Shown here piece after piece: positions 8,712 to 17,386 of a stretch of DNA of 64,000 nt. The translations under genes were made by a program, and so were the position numbers. Source of the DNA: Roseiarcus sp963820095 (GTDB taxonomy: Bacteria; Pseudomonadota; Alphaproteobacteria; Rhizobiales; Beijerinckiaceae); the NCBI GenBank assembly GCA_963820095.1, contig CAWFZA010000041.1:135346-199345 (forward strand). Reading direction: 5' to 3'. The stretch's first letter is position 1; each line of letters starts with the position of its first letter. The notes beneath the pieces were generated by a model. That model did no database searches and had not been told where the DNA came from. It worked only from the letters and a program-made list of their open reading frames with translations.

Positions 8712-11673
8712 TTACGAGTCGCGCCGCACGAGGTAGTCGACGCTGGCCCGAAGCCAGTCGAGGTCGGCGCTCGCGGGCGCCCCGGCGAATGCCGATGCGT
8801 CGAATTCCTGCGCCGCGGCTTCCGCAAATGCGGTGGCCGCTTGGCGAGCCCATTCGATGCTCCCATTGCTTGCGATGATATCGTGCAGCCGCAGGACCTC
8901 GCGCGGCAGCCGGCGCGCGCGCGGCCTCGCCAGAAAGCTCCTGATCCAGGTCCGGTCCGCGCTATTCGCTTTTCCGAATGCGTGCGTGAGCAGAAGCGTG
9001 CGCTTGCCTTCCCAGAGATCCCCGTTGATCTCCTTGCCGTATCGGGCAAGGCTCCCGTCGAGGTTCAAGACGTCGTCGGTGATCTGGAACGCCGCCCCGA
9101 GGAGGTAGCCGAACCGATCGAACCGGTCGAGCTTCCGGTCGGCGCCATCGGCGACAAGGGCGCCGATCCGCAAAGGGTGAATGAAGCTGTACCAAGCGGT
9201 CTTCTTCAAGACGAGACGAAGATAGTCGTCCGTCGTGACCGTGAGATCGTTGTCGCGCACCCAGCCAAGCTCCATGGCCTGCCCCTCGAGGGTTTCCACC
9301 ACCAAGTGGTCGACTTCCTCGAAGATTCGCATGCCCGGCCACCGGTCCGAGCCGCTCGCCCGTCTTGCGGAAAAGGCGCATGGCGAGCGCGTTCATGGAA
9401 TCGCCAGCGTTGAGCGCAATTGGAATCCCGGCGCTGCGATGCATGGTCGCGGCGCCGCGTCGCCAATCGCTGCCGTCCTCGATGTCGTCGTGGACGAGAA
9501 ACCCATTGTGCAGCATTTCCAGGCCGGCGGCGGCCGGAAGCGCATCCTCCCCGCGCCCGCCCAGCGCTCTCGCGGTCGCGATGCAGAGGGCAGGGCGCAG
9601 GCCCTTGCCCGATCGCCCAAGAAAATCCCGCACGAGCCCGTAGAGGTGGCGCTCGGGCTCCCCGCTCGGAATTCCCTCGGCAAGCGTGTCGCCGAGCATG
9701 TCGCGATACCAGGTCAGGCGCTCGAGAAAGCCCGCCGGCCCCAGGATCTCGCTCGCGGCCGACATCGGCTCGGCGAGATTGAGCCTCGCGGCTTCCGGCG
9801 CGGACAAGCCGGTGAACCGGCGTATCTCGACCGGATCGCCCGCGCTCAGTTCGCGCACGTCCGGCAGGCCGCGATCGCTGAGTTCGAGCGCGCTGGCGGC
9901 CGCCTTGACGAAGGGCGCCACGTGTTCGAGCAGCGGGCGGGCCTTATCGAGCAGCGGGGAAGCGCCGCGAATGGCTTGGGCCGCCACCTGCATGAGCGAA
10001 TCGTCCCACGGCAGGCCGGCCTTGTATCGCCCCGCATCGTACAATCGCCAGGGCGTGAGGATTTCCGGCTCGTGCAGCGGCCATAATTCGCAGCGGCTTC
10101 CAGCGAAGTCCACGGCGTCGAGCACTCCGTTGACCGCCCGGCGCGCCGCCTCATTGGCGCCCTCCATCGTCGCGAGGTCGGTGTACGTGCGGACGTAGTC
10201 CGACGCGAGAAACAGGTTCGGAACGCCGGTGGCCGCCTCCGGCCGCAACGCCCATGTGTCGGTGAGATTGACGAGCAGCGGCTCGCCGTTGGCAAGGCGG
10301 GCGGGGCGCGTGGGATCGTTGGTGATGTCGGGGTCGAGAAACCAGGAGTGCAGATCTTCCTCGCGCAGCAGTTCCTCGCCCGAATTCATCGAACGCTTGA
10401 GCTGGCTCCACGTCTCGCGCACCACCTCTTCACGCGAGCAATCGATCGCGGCGCGCCCCGTCGATCCCGGCGCCGTCCAGTCGGAAACGTCGACCGAGAG
10501 CACGCTGTGAACTTCGCTGTCGTTCAAGAATTCGGGCGGCGCGTCACGCCAGAACTGGAGCTGCGAGATGCTGGTGAGGGCCCATTCCGTATCGATGTGA
10601 ATCACATGCCCGTGCGCGGTCGGCAGGTTGCGATGCAGGTAGAACTGGATGCCGTTCATCCATTCCACATTGGAGGCGAGCGCGCTCAAATTTCGCAGCG
10701 TCGGGTCGGCCGCCCGCATGTCGGCGCTCACCAACGGCGCCATTTTCTCGACCGGCAGCGCCGCGATATAGTAGTCGCCCGTCGCGACGGCTCGCTTCCC
10801 CTGTCGTCTGAAGGCGACTCCGGCGATCCGTCCGTTCTGACAGACAATCTCCTCGATCTCGGCTCCCTTCACGTAGCGCACGCCGCGCGATTCGAGATAT
10901 GCGAGCCAGGGATCGATCCAGACCAGATTGGTTGGGCCGTCGAGCACGCGGTCGCTCGCGACCGCGGTCGGCGTGATGATCGAGAGCACGAGCTGCACGA
11001 ATATGTCGCCGATCGTGCGCGTGCTCGCCTTTTGCGCCTTGGCGGCGACCAGGGAGCGCGTGATGCCGACAGCGAGAAACTTCTGGTAGGCCGCTGATCG
11101 ACTCTCGGCGCCGGCGAAGTCCCACCAGCTTATCCGTTCGTACTCGCCGAGCCGGCGCTCCGCGCACGAGGTGAGGATCTGCCAGATGCGCGCCCCGAAG
11201 AAGGCCAGATCGTCCGGGGTGAGGTCCGTGACCGGCTCGAACATCAAGAGAATGTCGCGCAGCAAAACCCCGGCGTCGCCGGGCGTCAGCGGAAAGACCG
11301 ACGGCGCGACGAACATGGGCTTGGCGTACTGGGTGAATCCGATCCGCGTTGTGGGCGCCAGATGATCCGCCGCTTTTCGTCCGTCGAAAGACGGCGTTCG
11401 GCGCATGGTGTCGACCACGTGCTTGTAGAAGCCGGGAAAGAACCGAAACCCGTGCTCCCCAGGCAATCGGTGCTCGATGGGGCCCGCGGCGCCGCTGGCG
11501 AGCTGATGGCCGCTTGTATCCTCGCCGTCGTCGACGACGGGAATGCTGCGGGCCTTTCCTCCGGCGAGGTCGGTGCGCTCGAGCACGACGACCTCAAAGC
11601 CGCGCTCGACGAGCTCGTGCGCGGCGCTCATCCCCGCGACGCCGCCTCCTAGGACGACGACCCTAGTCGGCAT
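8712..11673 (-). CDS. FAD-dependent desaturase-like oxidoreductase fused to polyprenyl diphosphate synthase (one frameshift)
   Basis: The N-terminal 600 residues are an FAD amine-oxidase/phytoene-desaturase type enzyme. The dinucleotide motif VVVLGGGVAGMSAAHEL is at the start, then GEHGFRFFPGFYKHV, and a C-terminal FAD segment GVPNLFLASDYVRT. From about residue 650 it runs into a trans-isoprenyl diphosphate synthase with GKGLRPALC, first Asp-rich motif LVHDDIEDGSDWRRG, and after a frame change the second, ITDDVLNLDG. The frame breaks near 9330-9340, in a CCC run of the plus strand; removing one base joins GPVAG to MRIFEEVDHL. Corrected length is about 987 residues. Expected activities are isoprenyl chain elongation and FAD-linked desaturation or dehydrogenation of an isoprenoid. 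It lies between the encapsulin gene (80 bp) and the cyclase gene. A hydroxysqualene-dehydroxylase-like role is an alternative for the oxidoreductase. Confidence 0.88.
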
Positions 11674-11753
11674 GGGTCATGGCGCCATGGCTTTCGTCCC
11701 CCGGTCCTCTGATCGGCGTTGCGCGACGACGTCCATGTCGCTGTTTGACTCCC

Positions 11754-12779
11754 CTATTTTCCTTTTCCGTTCTTGTTGTCGTCGGGGGGAGGCGATGATG
11801 CGGGCGCTGATTTGTCCACCATGTCGAGCTGGACAATTGCGTCAGCTTCCCTGATGCGCAGCGCGATCTTCTCGGATACGCGAAAGAGAAATGCCGGATC
11901 GGCGCTGACCTGCAGGAATTGCAGGCTGATATCTGAGGCGACGACCAGTTCGAGGGGCGCCCCGCCGAGGGCGACAACTACGCCGGTAAATCCGTCCGAC
12001 TCGTCAAGGGTCGAGGAACGTAGCAGCGGGCCCCCGCCCAGAAATGGGATGATGCGGTCCTGTGGCAAGACGAGCGACTGCGAATCGGGGGTCTGAGCGA
12101 CGAGAAACAGTTGTTGACCAAGGACCACCGCGAACGGACCAAACTGTCCGCGTTCTTCCAGTTGGCCGATTGCCTCCGATATCGCGCTGACAAGCCGCTG
12201 CCCTCTTCCTTCCTCCGGAGTTCCGGGCGACCTTTATCGGTTTTTCTGGCGGGTCCTTCCAAATTCCCCTCGCTTGTACGGCGCCGGTGATTTGCCAAAT
12301 TCGAGGCAAACCGGAGAGTCCCGCGGCCGGCTCTGAACTCGATGCCAGTCCTCGGAAGACAACGGCGTCCTCGAGCCGAGCGATCACGTTTGCCGCGCGC
12401 CGGAACAGCGCCAGCGCGCTCGTCAGTTCGGGATCGGCCATCTGGGCGTTGCGCACCGGCACAACCACCTGCAAAGTAGCAAGGCGGATCGTGTCCCTGT
12501 CGTCGATCGATAAGCGTCGCGGTTCAAGACTGAGCTTTGCCGCCGCAGTCGGGCCGGTGCTTCCGGGGCGTCCTGCGCGGCGGCGCGTTTGGCAAGCTCA
12601 TCGTCCACCAGGGGGTAGCTTATTTCTTGCTTGCGCACGAAATCCGCATCCGCATCGAGCGGCCCGTAGAGCGGCAGGAAGGTCGCAGCCACCCGGGCCC
12701 GCTTCGCTTCTTCCTGAATCACCTGGTTGACGCGGGCCCACTGCTCGTCGGTCCACGGCACTTGCGGGTCGTTTGCCAT
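11754..12779 (-). CDS. encapsulin-type (HK97-fold) nanocompartment shell protein, two frameshifts
   Basis: Read across three frames this gives about 340 residues that follow the order of Thermotoga-type encapsulin. PWTDEQWARVNQVIQEEAK matches the N-terminal helix. TIRLATLQVVVPV with ALFRRAANVIARLEDAVVF and RG matches the E-loop and spine helix ending E-D-x-[VI]-[IVF]-F-x-G. LVSAISEAIGQLEERGQFGP followed by FAVVLG matches the P/A-domain helix and strand. GGGPLLRSSTLDES, GVVVALGGAPLELVVASDIS and FRVSEKIALRIREADAI match the C-terminal A-domain. The start at 12779 has GGAGGGG seven bases upstream. Frame changes are needed near 12550 and 12235. The tail is Pro/Asp/Lys-rich. Assignment to the Linocin_M18/encapsulin family is by recognition of this ordered pattern. 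The shell would self-assemble in the cytosol and enclose cargo, plausibly products of neighbouring genes. Confidence 0.75.
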
Positions 12780-12891
12780 TTCGGCGCCCCTCCGGTTGGC
12801 TTGCCTCAAGGTTCGTTATCGACGAACGGGAAGGCGTTTCATCTGAAGCACGGGTGAGACTTGGCTCCTAGCGCATTACGCCGCCGCGTTC

Positions 12892-14131
12892 TTACGAATT
12901 CGTTCGTCCCCCCACTTCGATCAGATAGGCGTCCGACTCGACAGTGAGCGCCTTCATGTCGACTCGGCCGACGATCAGGCATTGCGCCCGATTGAGCCAC
13001 TCGAGATCCTTGTCGGCCGTCGCATAGGTCGGCGCGCACACGAACGGAGGCCACGGATCGAACTCGCCGCGGAGCGCACGGGCGTAGCCATCGTGGCCAA
13101 GCTCGAGATAACCGCCGTATGAGATGTAGACGCGCGCCCCGGAGCGCATCTCCATGCATCCCTGCACCTGGACGATTGCGACGCCATCCGATCGGATGCG
13201 CATCCAGTCGGCGGCGCCGGGCAGGAAACGCCCTTCGAGCACCGGTCCGACGAAGGGCGCCTCGTCAAAATGCCAGATGATCCGCAGACCATCCGATACG
13301 ACGCCGACAACCTCCTTGCGAAGCTTGATCGTCGCGCCGCCAAGGAATTTCGGCTCCCACCGCCAGCGTCCTCCGTCCGGCGATCTGAGCCCCGCCAGAG
13401 GCGGCGCAGGCCGAGGTCGCGACCGGCGTCGCGCCCTGACCGACTTGATACCGGGACGATTGTTCCGACTCGAGGAGACGGGCGGAGATCGGCTGGCCGG
13501 CGAAACGAAGCACCGGCAGGAACTCGACCAGCCCAATCGGCTGGCCCGGAACGACCGCGCGAAAGATCCGCGCGTTGGCCTCGCGGAAGCGCGGCTCGAG
13601 CACCCCGATGGCTTCGCGGACGGGGCCTCCGTTGACCCTATACTCGACCGCGATGCTGTGACCCGGCCGCATCGGCGAGACAGCCGCCAGGATGGGCGCT
13701 CCAACGCCGGGAGCGACGATCGGCGGCGGCCCGGGCGTATCGGCGCCCCCCCACAGGAGCGTCGATCCGTCTCGCGCTTGGCGCCTTGACTCGAGCGGCG
13801 CGGCCGGCTCCGCGGCGAGCATGCCATCGCCGACCCGCAGACCTGAGAGTGTCGCCCGCTCTAGCAAAGATCCCCTGGTCTCCCCGCCCACAATAGCGAT
13901 TGGCGCACAGTCCGCGCACATGTGCAAGGGCAAAACGCGCAATTGCAGGCGCCGCTTCTTCCGGGCCGCCGTTCTGGGCCGCCGCGCGATCGGCGCGCGC
14001 TCTCCTCGTCTCGCGCCCCGAGCTCGCAATGACCCGCGCCACGCTACGCGATGGTTCGGATTCATGGGGGCGAGGTCACCGGACGCCGATGCCGAGGGCG
14101 CCGCTATGAAAGTCGCGAAATGGCTTGGCAA
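12892..14131 (-). CDS. DUF3237-domain protein with an extra N-terminal domain (one frameshift)
   Basis: The C-terminal about 150 residues match DUF3237: a beta-barrel-like run with GRFLPGAADWMRIRSDGVAI, SGARVYISYGGYLELG and FVCAPTYATADKDLEWLNRA. The N-terminal part, in the neighbouring frame, contains an apparently conserved stretch (GHSIAVEYRVNGGPVREAIG ... GQPIGLVEFLPVLRFAGQPI) that I cannot name. The two frames must be joined by one indel somewhere in 13370-13440. The start is uncertain: the frame is open to 14131, but the first 100 or so codons look non-coding, and a start further in, nearer 13700-13830, is possible. It is the first gene of the minus-strand encapsulin cluster, 112 bp before the shell gene. 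DUF3237 proteins have no established biochemical function. Confidence 0.6.
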
Positions 14132-14450
14132 AACCAGAAATGTATGTTACCTGTATGGGTATCAGCAGAATCAGCCCGCTTGGCGCCAGGGATGAGGCCG
14201 AACCTGTTTGCTAAGTCAGGTTACAACCCTAGGGCGCAAGCGAACGGCGGGTGGGGAATTTTTTATGTTAACGGAAAATCCCTTATAACCCATTGAAAAG
14301 GCTCGATTCGGACGAGAGAATCCAAGGAAATCCAAGGAAATCCAATAGGCTTTAACGGGTTTTCGCACCCAAATGGCGAGGCTCGCAGAAAATCCAAACG
14401 GATCGACGCCATCAGGCAAAAGCTTCCCCGCCCCGTCCGGCTCCCGGATC
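14132..14450. other. intergenic, carries one copy of a dispersed repeat
   Basis: No gene recognised. The stretch includes the repeat copy at 14286-14346, listed separately. Confidence 0.4.
14286..14346 (-). repeat. dispersed repeat, copy 1 (inverted relative to copy at 41.6 kb)
   Basis: On the minus strand this reads as tandem TTGGATTTCC-type units followed by TTGGATTCTCTCGTCCGAAT and CTTTTCAATGGGTTA. The copy at 41570-41632 on the plus strand matches over roughly 60 bp with only a few differences. Translated, both contain LDFLGFSRPN..FSMG, but neither lies in a convincing gene. The internal short direct repeats suggest a recombinase-related or otherwise mobile intergenic element. Confidence 0.7.
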
Positions 14451-14618
14451 TTAGCGGCCAATCCCGGTGTTGTTCTGCGCGTAGCTGGAGGGATTGTAGG
14501 GGTTGCAGGCGGCGTCATTCGCGCAGCGGCCCGCTAGTCCGGAGGGATTGATCGGCTGATTGGCGTTGCAGCCGCAGAGCACGAGCGCCACAGCCGCCAG
14601 AAGGATCGGGATCCGCAT
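14451..14618 (-). CDS. tiny lipoprotein A (NPYNP-SYAQNNTG family)
   Basis: 55 residues. The start ATG (complement of 14616-14618) has GGAGG about 7 bases upstream. A signal peptide MRIPILLAAVALVLCGC ends in a lipobox-like LCGC, followed by mature NANQPINPSG and the tail NPYNPSSYAQNNTG. The next gene upstream on the same strand encodes a paralogue sharing GCNANQ and NPYNP-x-SYAQNNTG. The mature peptide is under 40 residues, Asn-rich and probably unstructured. Function unknown. Confidence 0.6.
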   Translation of the reverse strand: MRIPILLAAVALVLCGCNANQPINPSGLAGRCANDAACNPYNPSSYAQNNTGIGR

Positions 14619-14665
14619 TCGCGCCCTCCAGTTCAATGAAGACCGGCCGGCCATCTGAGAGTTGG

Positions 14666-14917
14666 CTAGTGGCCGCCGCGTCCGGTGTTGTTCTGCGCGT
14701 AGCTGATGGGATTGTAAGGATTGTTTTCCACGTAATGACCGGCGAAGACCTGTGAGACCGTCCGCGACGAGGGATCGGGCGTCTGATTGGCGTTGCAGCC
14801 TGCGAGCATGAGAGCCGCAACCGCAAGCCCGACGCCGAACGGCGCGGTCGGGGTCCAACTTACCGCAGACGAAGCGCCAGACGATCCTTGGGTCGACACG
14901 CACGAGAAAACGGCCAT
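14666..14917 (-). CDS. tiny lipoprotein B, paralogue of A
   Basis: 83 residues from ATG 14917, with AAGGAGA five bases upstream. A longer N-terminal lead precedes the hydrophobic segment (GLAVAALMLAGC), with lipobox LAGC. The mature sequence begins CNANQTPDPSS and ends NPYNPISYAQNNTGRGGH, matching lipoprotein A at both ends. The two genes are in tandem on the minus strand, 47 bp apart, evidently a duplication with divergence in the middle. Lipoprotein B comes first in transcription order. Function unknown. Confidence 0.6.
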   Translation of the reverse strand: MAVFSCVSTQGSSGASSAVSWTPTAPFGVGLAVAALMLAGCNANQTPDPSSRTVSQVFAGHYVENNPYNPISYAQNNTGRGGH

Positions 14918-15258
14918 CAGGTTCTCCTTACTTTCCCGCACGGCCATTTGGCCAGCTTCACTGGATCGAGCCCACCATAACAACTTCGGCGCGCGATTTA
15001 TTCTCCCGATTCGACGCTCCCGGGCGGCGGCGAAGATGGAGGTTGGGGCAATTGGCGGGGAACGGGCGAGCGAGGATGCGAAAGCCCGGTGAGTCTGGCC
15101 GGCGAAATGACCCCGGCGAGCGGCGCGCGGGCCCAGGTAGACAGCCCGCAAGGCGGCGGAGCGGTCGTTCGGCCGCGTTTCAGCGGAACATTTTGGCCCA
15201 TATCGGGTTTAGCTGACGTCGCGGCGAAGCGCGATGTTTTCCGAGAAAGAACAATTCA
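14918..15258. other. intergenic, nothing recognised
   Basis: Only high-G+C shadow frames; no family, RNA gene or repeat seen. It should hold the promoter of the minus-strand lipoprotein pair. Confidence 0.4.
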
Positions 15259-15438
15259 ATGCGGCGCGCGAAAGTCTGCTCGGCCTGCGGCAAACCGACA
15301 ACCGTCGCCAGCGCCTCGTGCTTATGGTGCGGCCAGCCGAAGATGATATTCTCGGGCCGCCTCCTGGCGACGGTCAAAGCCGCGCTGCTTTTCATGGTCG
15401 GGGTCCTGACTAGGCGTGGGCACGCCGTTCGACCCTGA
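15259..15438 (+). CDS. small zinc-ribbon protein with one hydrophobic helix
   Basis: 59 residues. The ribbon is C-S-A-C-G-K ... C-L-W-C-G-Q at about residues 7-25: two CxxC pairs 11 residues apart. A hydrophobic segment LLATVKAALLFMVGVL (about 34-49) follows, then a short basic tail. A purine-rich GAGAAAGA lies 8-15 bases before the ATG. The regular ribbon spacing and the amphipathic/hydrophobic tail support a real protein, perhaps membrane-associated. No family name can be given. Confidence 0.45.
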   Translation: MRRAKVCSACGKPTTVASASCLWCGQPKMIFSGRLLATVKAALLFMVGVLTRRGHAVRP

Positions 15439-15770
15439 TTTCACTCAGGCGCAAGCAGGCCGGAACTTGGTGGGCGGGCTCCCGCTCGCCGCGCGGCCGT
15501 CGATGCTCGGCCGTCGACATGGAAGACCCGCGAAGATTCGATCGCCTCGATCTTACAATCGGTTCGGAGGGTAGGTTCATGCGCCGGTTCGACGCCCAGC
15601 ACAGCGGCCCCTATGTCCGCCCATGACAATGTCGGGCGCGACACCGCCTCGCGTGGGGCGTGCGTCGCGATGGCCTTATAGACCCCCGCGCATGGCGGGC
15701 CACACACGGGGGCCTGAGATCACTGCGTCTCGCCGTTTTATTCCAGCCGGTAGGCGCAGGCGCGGTCGGG
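15439..15770. other. intergenic, nothing recognised
   Basis: Frames here show no recognisable protein. This is the 3' side of cspA. Confidence 0.4.
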
Positions 15771-15980
15771 CTACGCGGCTTTTAGGTTATCCGCCGAAGA
15801 TTTTCCGGTCCTTCGATCGGCGACAATCTCATATGAGACTTTCTGTCCTTCGTTCAGGCTGTACATTCCGGCGCGCTCGACGGCGCTGATGTGAACGAAC
15901 ACATCCTTGCTGCCGTCATCCGGCTGGATGAAGCCAAAGCCCTTTTGGCTGTTGAACCACTTTACGGTCCCTATCGCCAT
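15771..15980 (-). CDS. cspA: cold-shock protein (CspA family)
   Basis: 69 residues, the whole single cold-shock domain. RNP1 KGFGFI and RNP2 VFVHIS are intact, preceded by the usual GTVKWFNSQ. It binds single-stranded nucleic acid as an RNA chaperone. It stands alone, divergent from the extensin-like gene across about 250 bp, which leaves room for the long 5' leader typical of csp genes, though no specific element can be proved by eye. Confidence 0.93.
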   Translation of the reverse strand: MAIGTVKWFNSQKGFGFIQPDDGSKDVFVHISAVERAGMYSLNEGQKVSYEIVADRRTGKSSADNLKAA

Positions 15981-16226
15981 GAGATGATTCTTTCAGGTAC
16001 GAGTTTAAATGGCCGCGCAGACGCGCGGCCGGCTGAGGTGATCGAGATTTTGGAAGAAGGTCGTCAGTCCGACGCGTGCCGCGCGGCGAGGCCAAGTCGT
16101 CCGGCCGAAACTCAATTCCGCACGCATAATGCATGCGAGCGCCCCGCGCAAGACGAGGATTGGATGGCGATTCACATCCCCTCCGAGGGAAGCCGCATCT
16201 TTATCAGTCGTTTACTTGAGGTTCTG

Positions 16227-16955
16227 ATGACGACGCCTTCGCATCGGAGGATTTGGCGCCGGACATTGGCCGTGGCGGCGCTGGCTCTTTGCGCCGCCTC
16301 GGCGCGTGCGGAGGAGCCGCCGCTCCCGCCGCCGCGGCCGCCGGATTTCGCGGCTCCTGGAAAACCGACCGAGCCGCCGGCCTCCGTCCCGAAGGCAGAC
16401 CCGGCTTCGTCTTGCCTTGCGAAACTGATCGCGGACGGCGCGAGCGCGGAGGCCACCGCGCCGCCCGCGTCCGCCGGGGGGTGTGGCGTCGAGGCGCCCG
16501 TCCGTCTTTCATCCATCATGGCGGAAGGCGAGGCGGTGAGCCTGCCCGATCGCCCGCTTCTGGCTTGCGAGTTCGCCTCCGTTCTTGCCGACTATGTCCG
16601 CCTCATCGTTGCGCCGCTTGGCCAAGCGACGCTACGCGCCAAGGTCGCGGCGATCGAGACCGGGCCCGGATATGATTGCCGCACCCAGGACCGGATCGCG
16701 GGGGCCAAGATCAGCGCCCATGGCCACGGGCTGGCGGTGGACTTCGCCGCCATTACGCTTTTGGACAAGCGACGAATCGTGGTGGAGCGGCAGACGAACG
16801 CGGAGGAAACGTCCTACTTCCGCGCCATACGAACGGCTGCTTGCGGCTGGTTCACGACGGTTCTAGGCCCGGGCTCAGACGCCTTCCACGCCAACAACTT
16901 GCACCTCGATATCGAGCTGCACGGCGCAAACGCAAGCTATCGCATTTGCCAGTAA
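16227..16955 (+). CDS. extensin-like C-terminal domain protein, exported
   Basis: 242 residues from ATG 16227 (GAGG six bases upstream); a much longer upstream frame exists but is not protein-like. Signal peptide about residues 1-27 (RTLAVAALALCAASARA), then a Pro-rich spacer (about 28-58), then a domain with the features of the extensin-like C-terminal family: GGCGVEAPVRL, CEFASVLADYV, GPGYDCRTQD, ISAHGHGLAVDF, ending in FHANNLHLDIELHG. The conserved H/D residues recall a D-Ala-D-Ala-carboxypeptidase-like fold, so a periplasmic or cell-wall role is likely. It is divergent from cspA. Confidence 0.8.
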   Translation: MTTPSHRRIWRRTLAVAALALCAASARAEEPPLPPPRPPDFAAPGKPTEPPASVPKADPASSCLAKLIADGASAEATAPPASAGGCGVEAPVRLSSIMAEGEAVSLPDRPLLACEFASVLADYVRLIVAPLGQATLRAKVAAIETGPGYDCRTQDRIAGAKISAHGHGLAVDFAAITLLDKRRIVVERQTNAEETSYFRAIRTAACGWFTTVLGPGSDAFHANNLHLDIELHGANASYRICQ

Positions 16956-17386
16956 TGTCAGGGTTTTGAGCGAAAGATTTGACGCTTTTCGCAACACGCC
17001 GACCTCCTCGTCCCGGGGGGCCGCCAAGGGCGCGTCTCGTATGACGACGATCAAGGACGCGGGGAGTGGGCGCGGTGGTTTCGAGCCTCGCCTCGTCTGG
17101 CTGCTTGGGGGCGGGCTCTTCGAGCCCTAGGGCGCAGTTCGGCAGCGCGCCAGCCCATCAGCCCTTGGGGGCGGAGCAGCCGAGGCTTACGGTCCAGAAG
17201 AACATGAGCTTTCGCTTGAGGGCCCGCCCCGCTTGGAATTTCTCAAGACCGAGGCGCGGATTGTCATCGCTTTTTCACGGGCGCCTGTCTATGAGTCGCG
17301 GGTGGGATCTATTGATCCTCCCTCGGCGCAGTCGACCACCCGCTCGACGACGCTTTCTCCAAAGCGCATGTCGGGCGAGGTGCAGG
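16956..17386. other. intergenic, nothing recognised
   Basis: The frame that continues into the desaturase is open from 17066 but its first 107 codons look non-coding. No RNA gene or repeat seen. Confidence 0.4.

Noticed and set aside
16018..16226. Long N-terminal extension of the extensin-like protein
   Set aside because: The open frame upstream of 16227 runs across the divergent cspA promoter region and is not protein-like; a signal peptide and ribosome binding site fix the later start.
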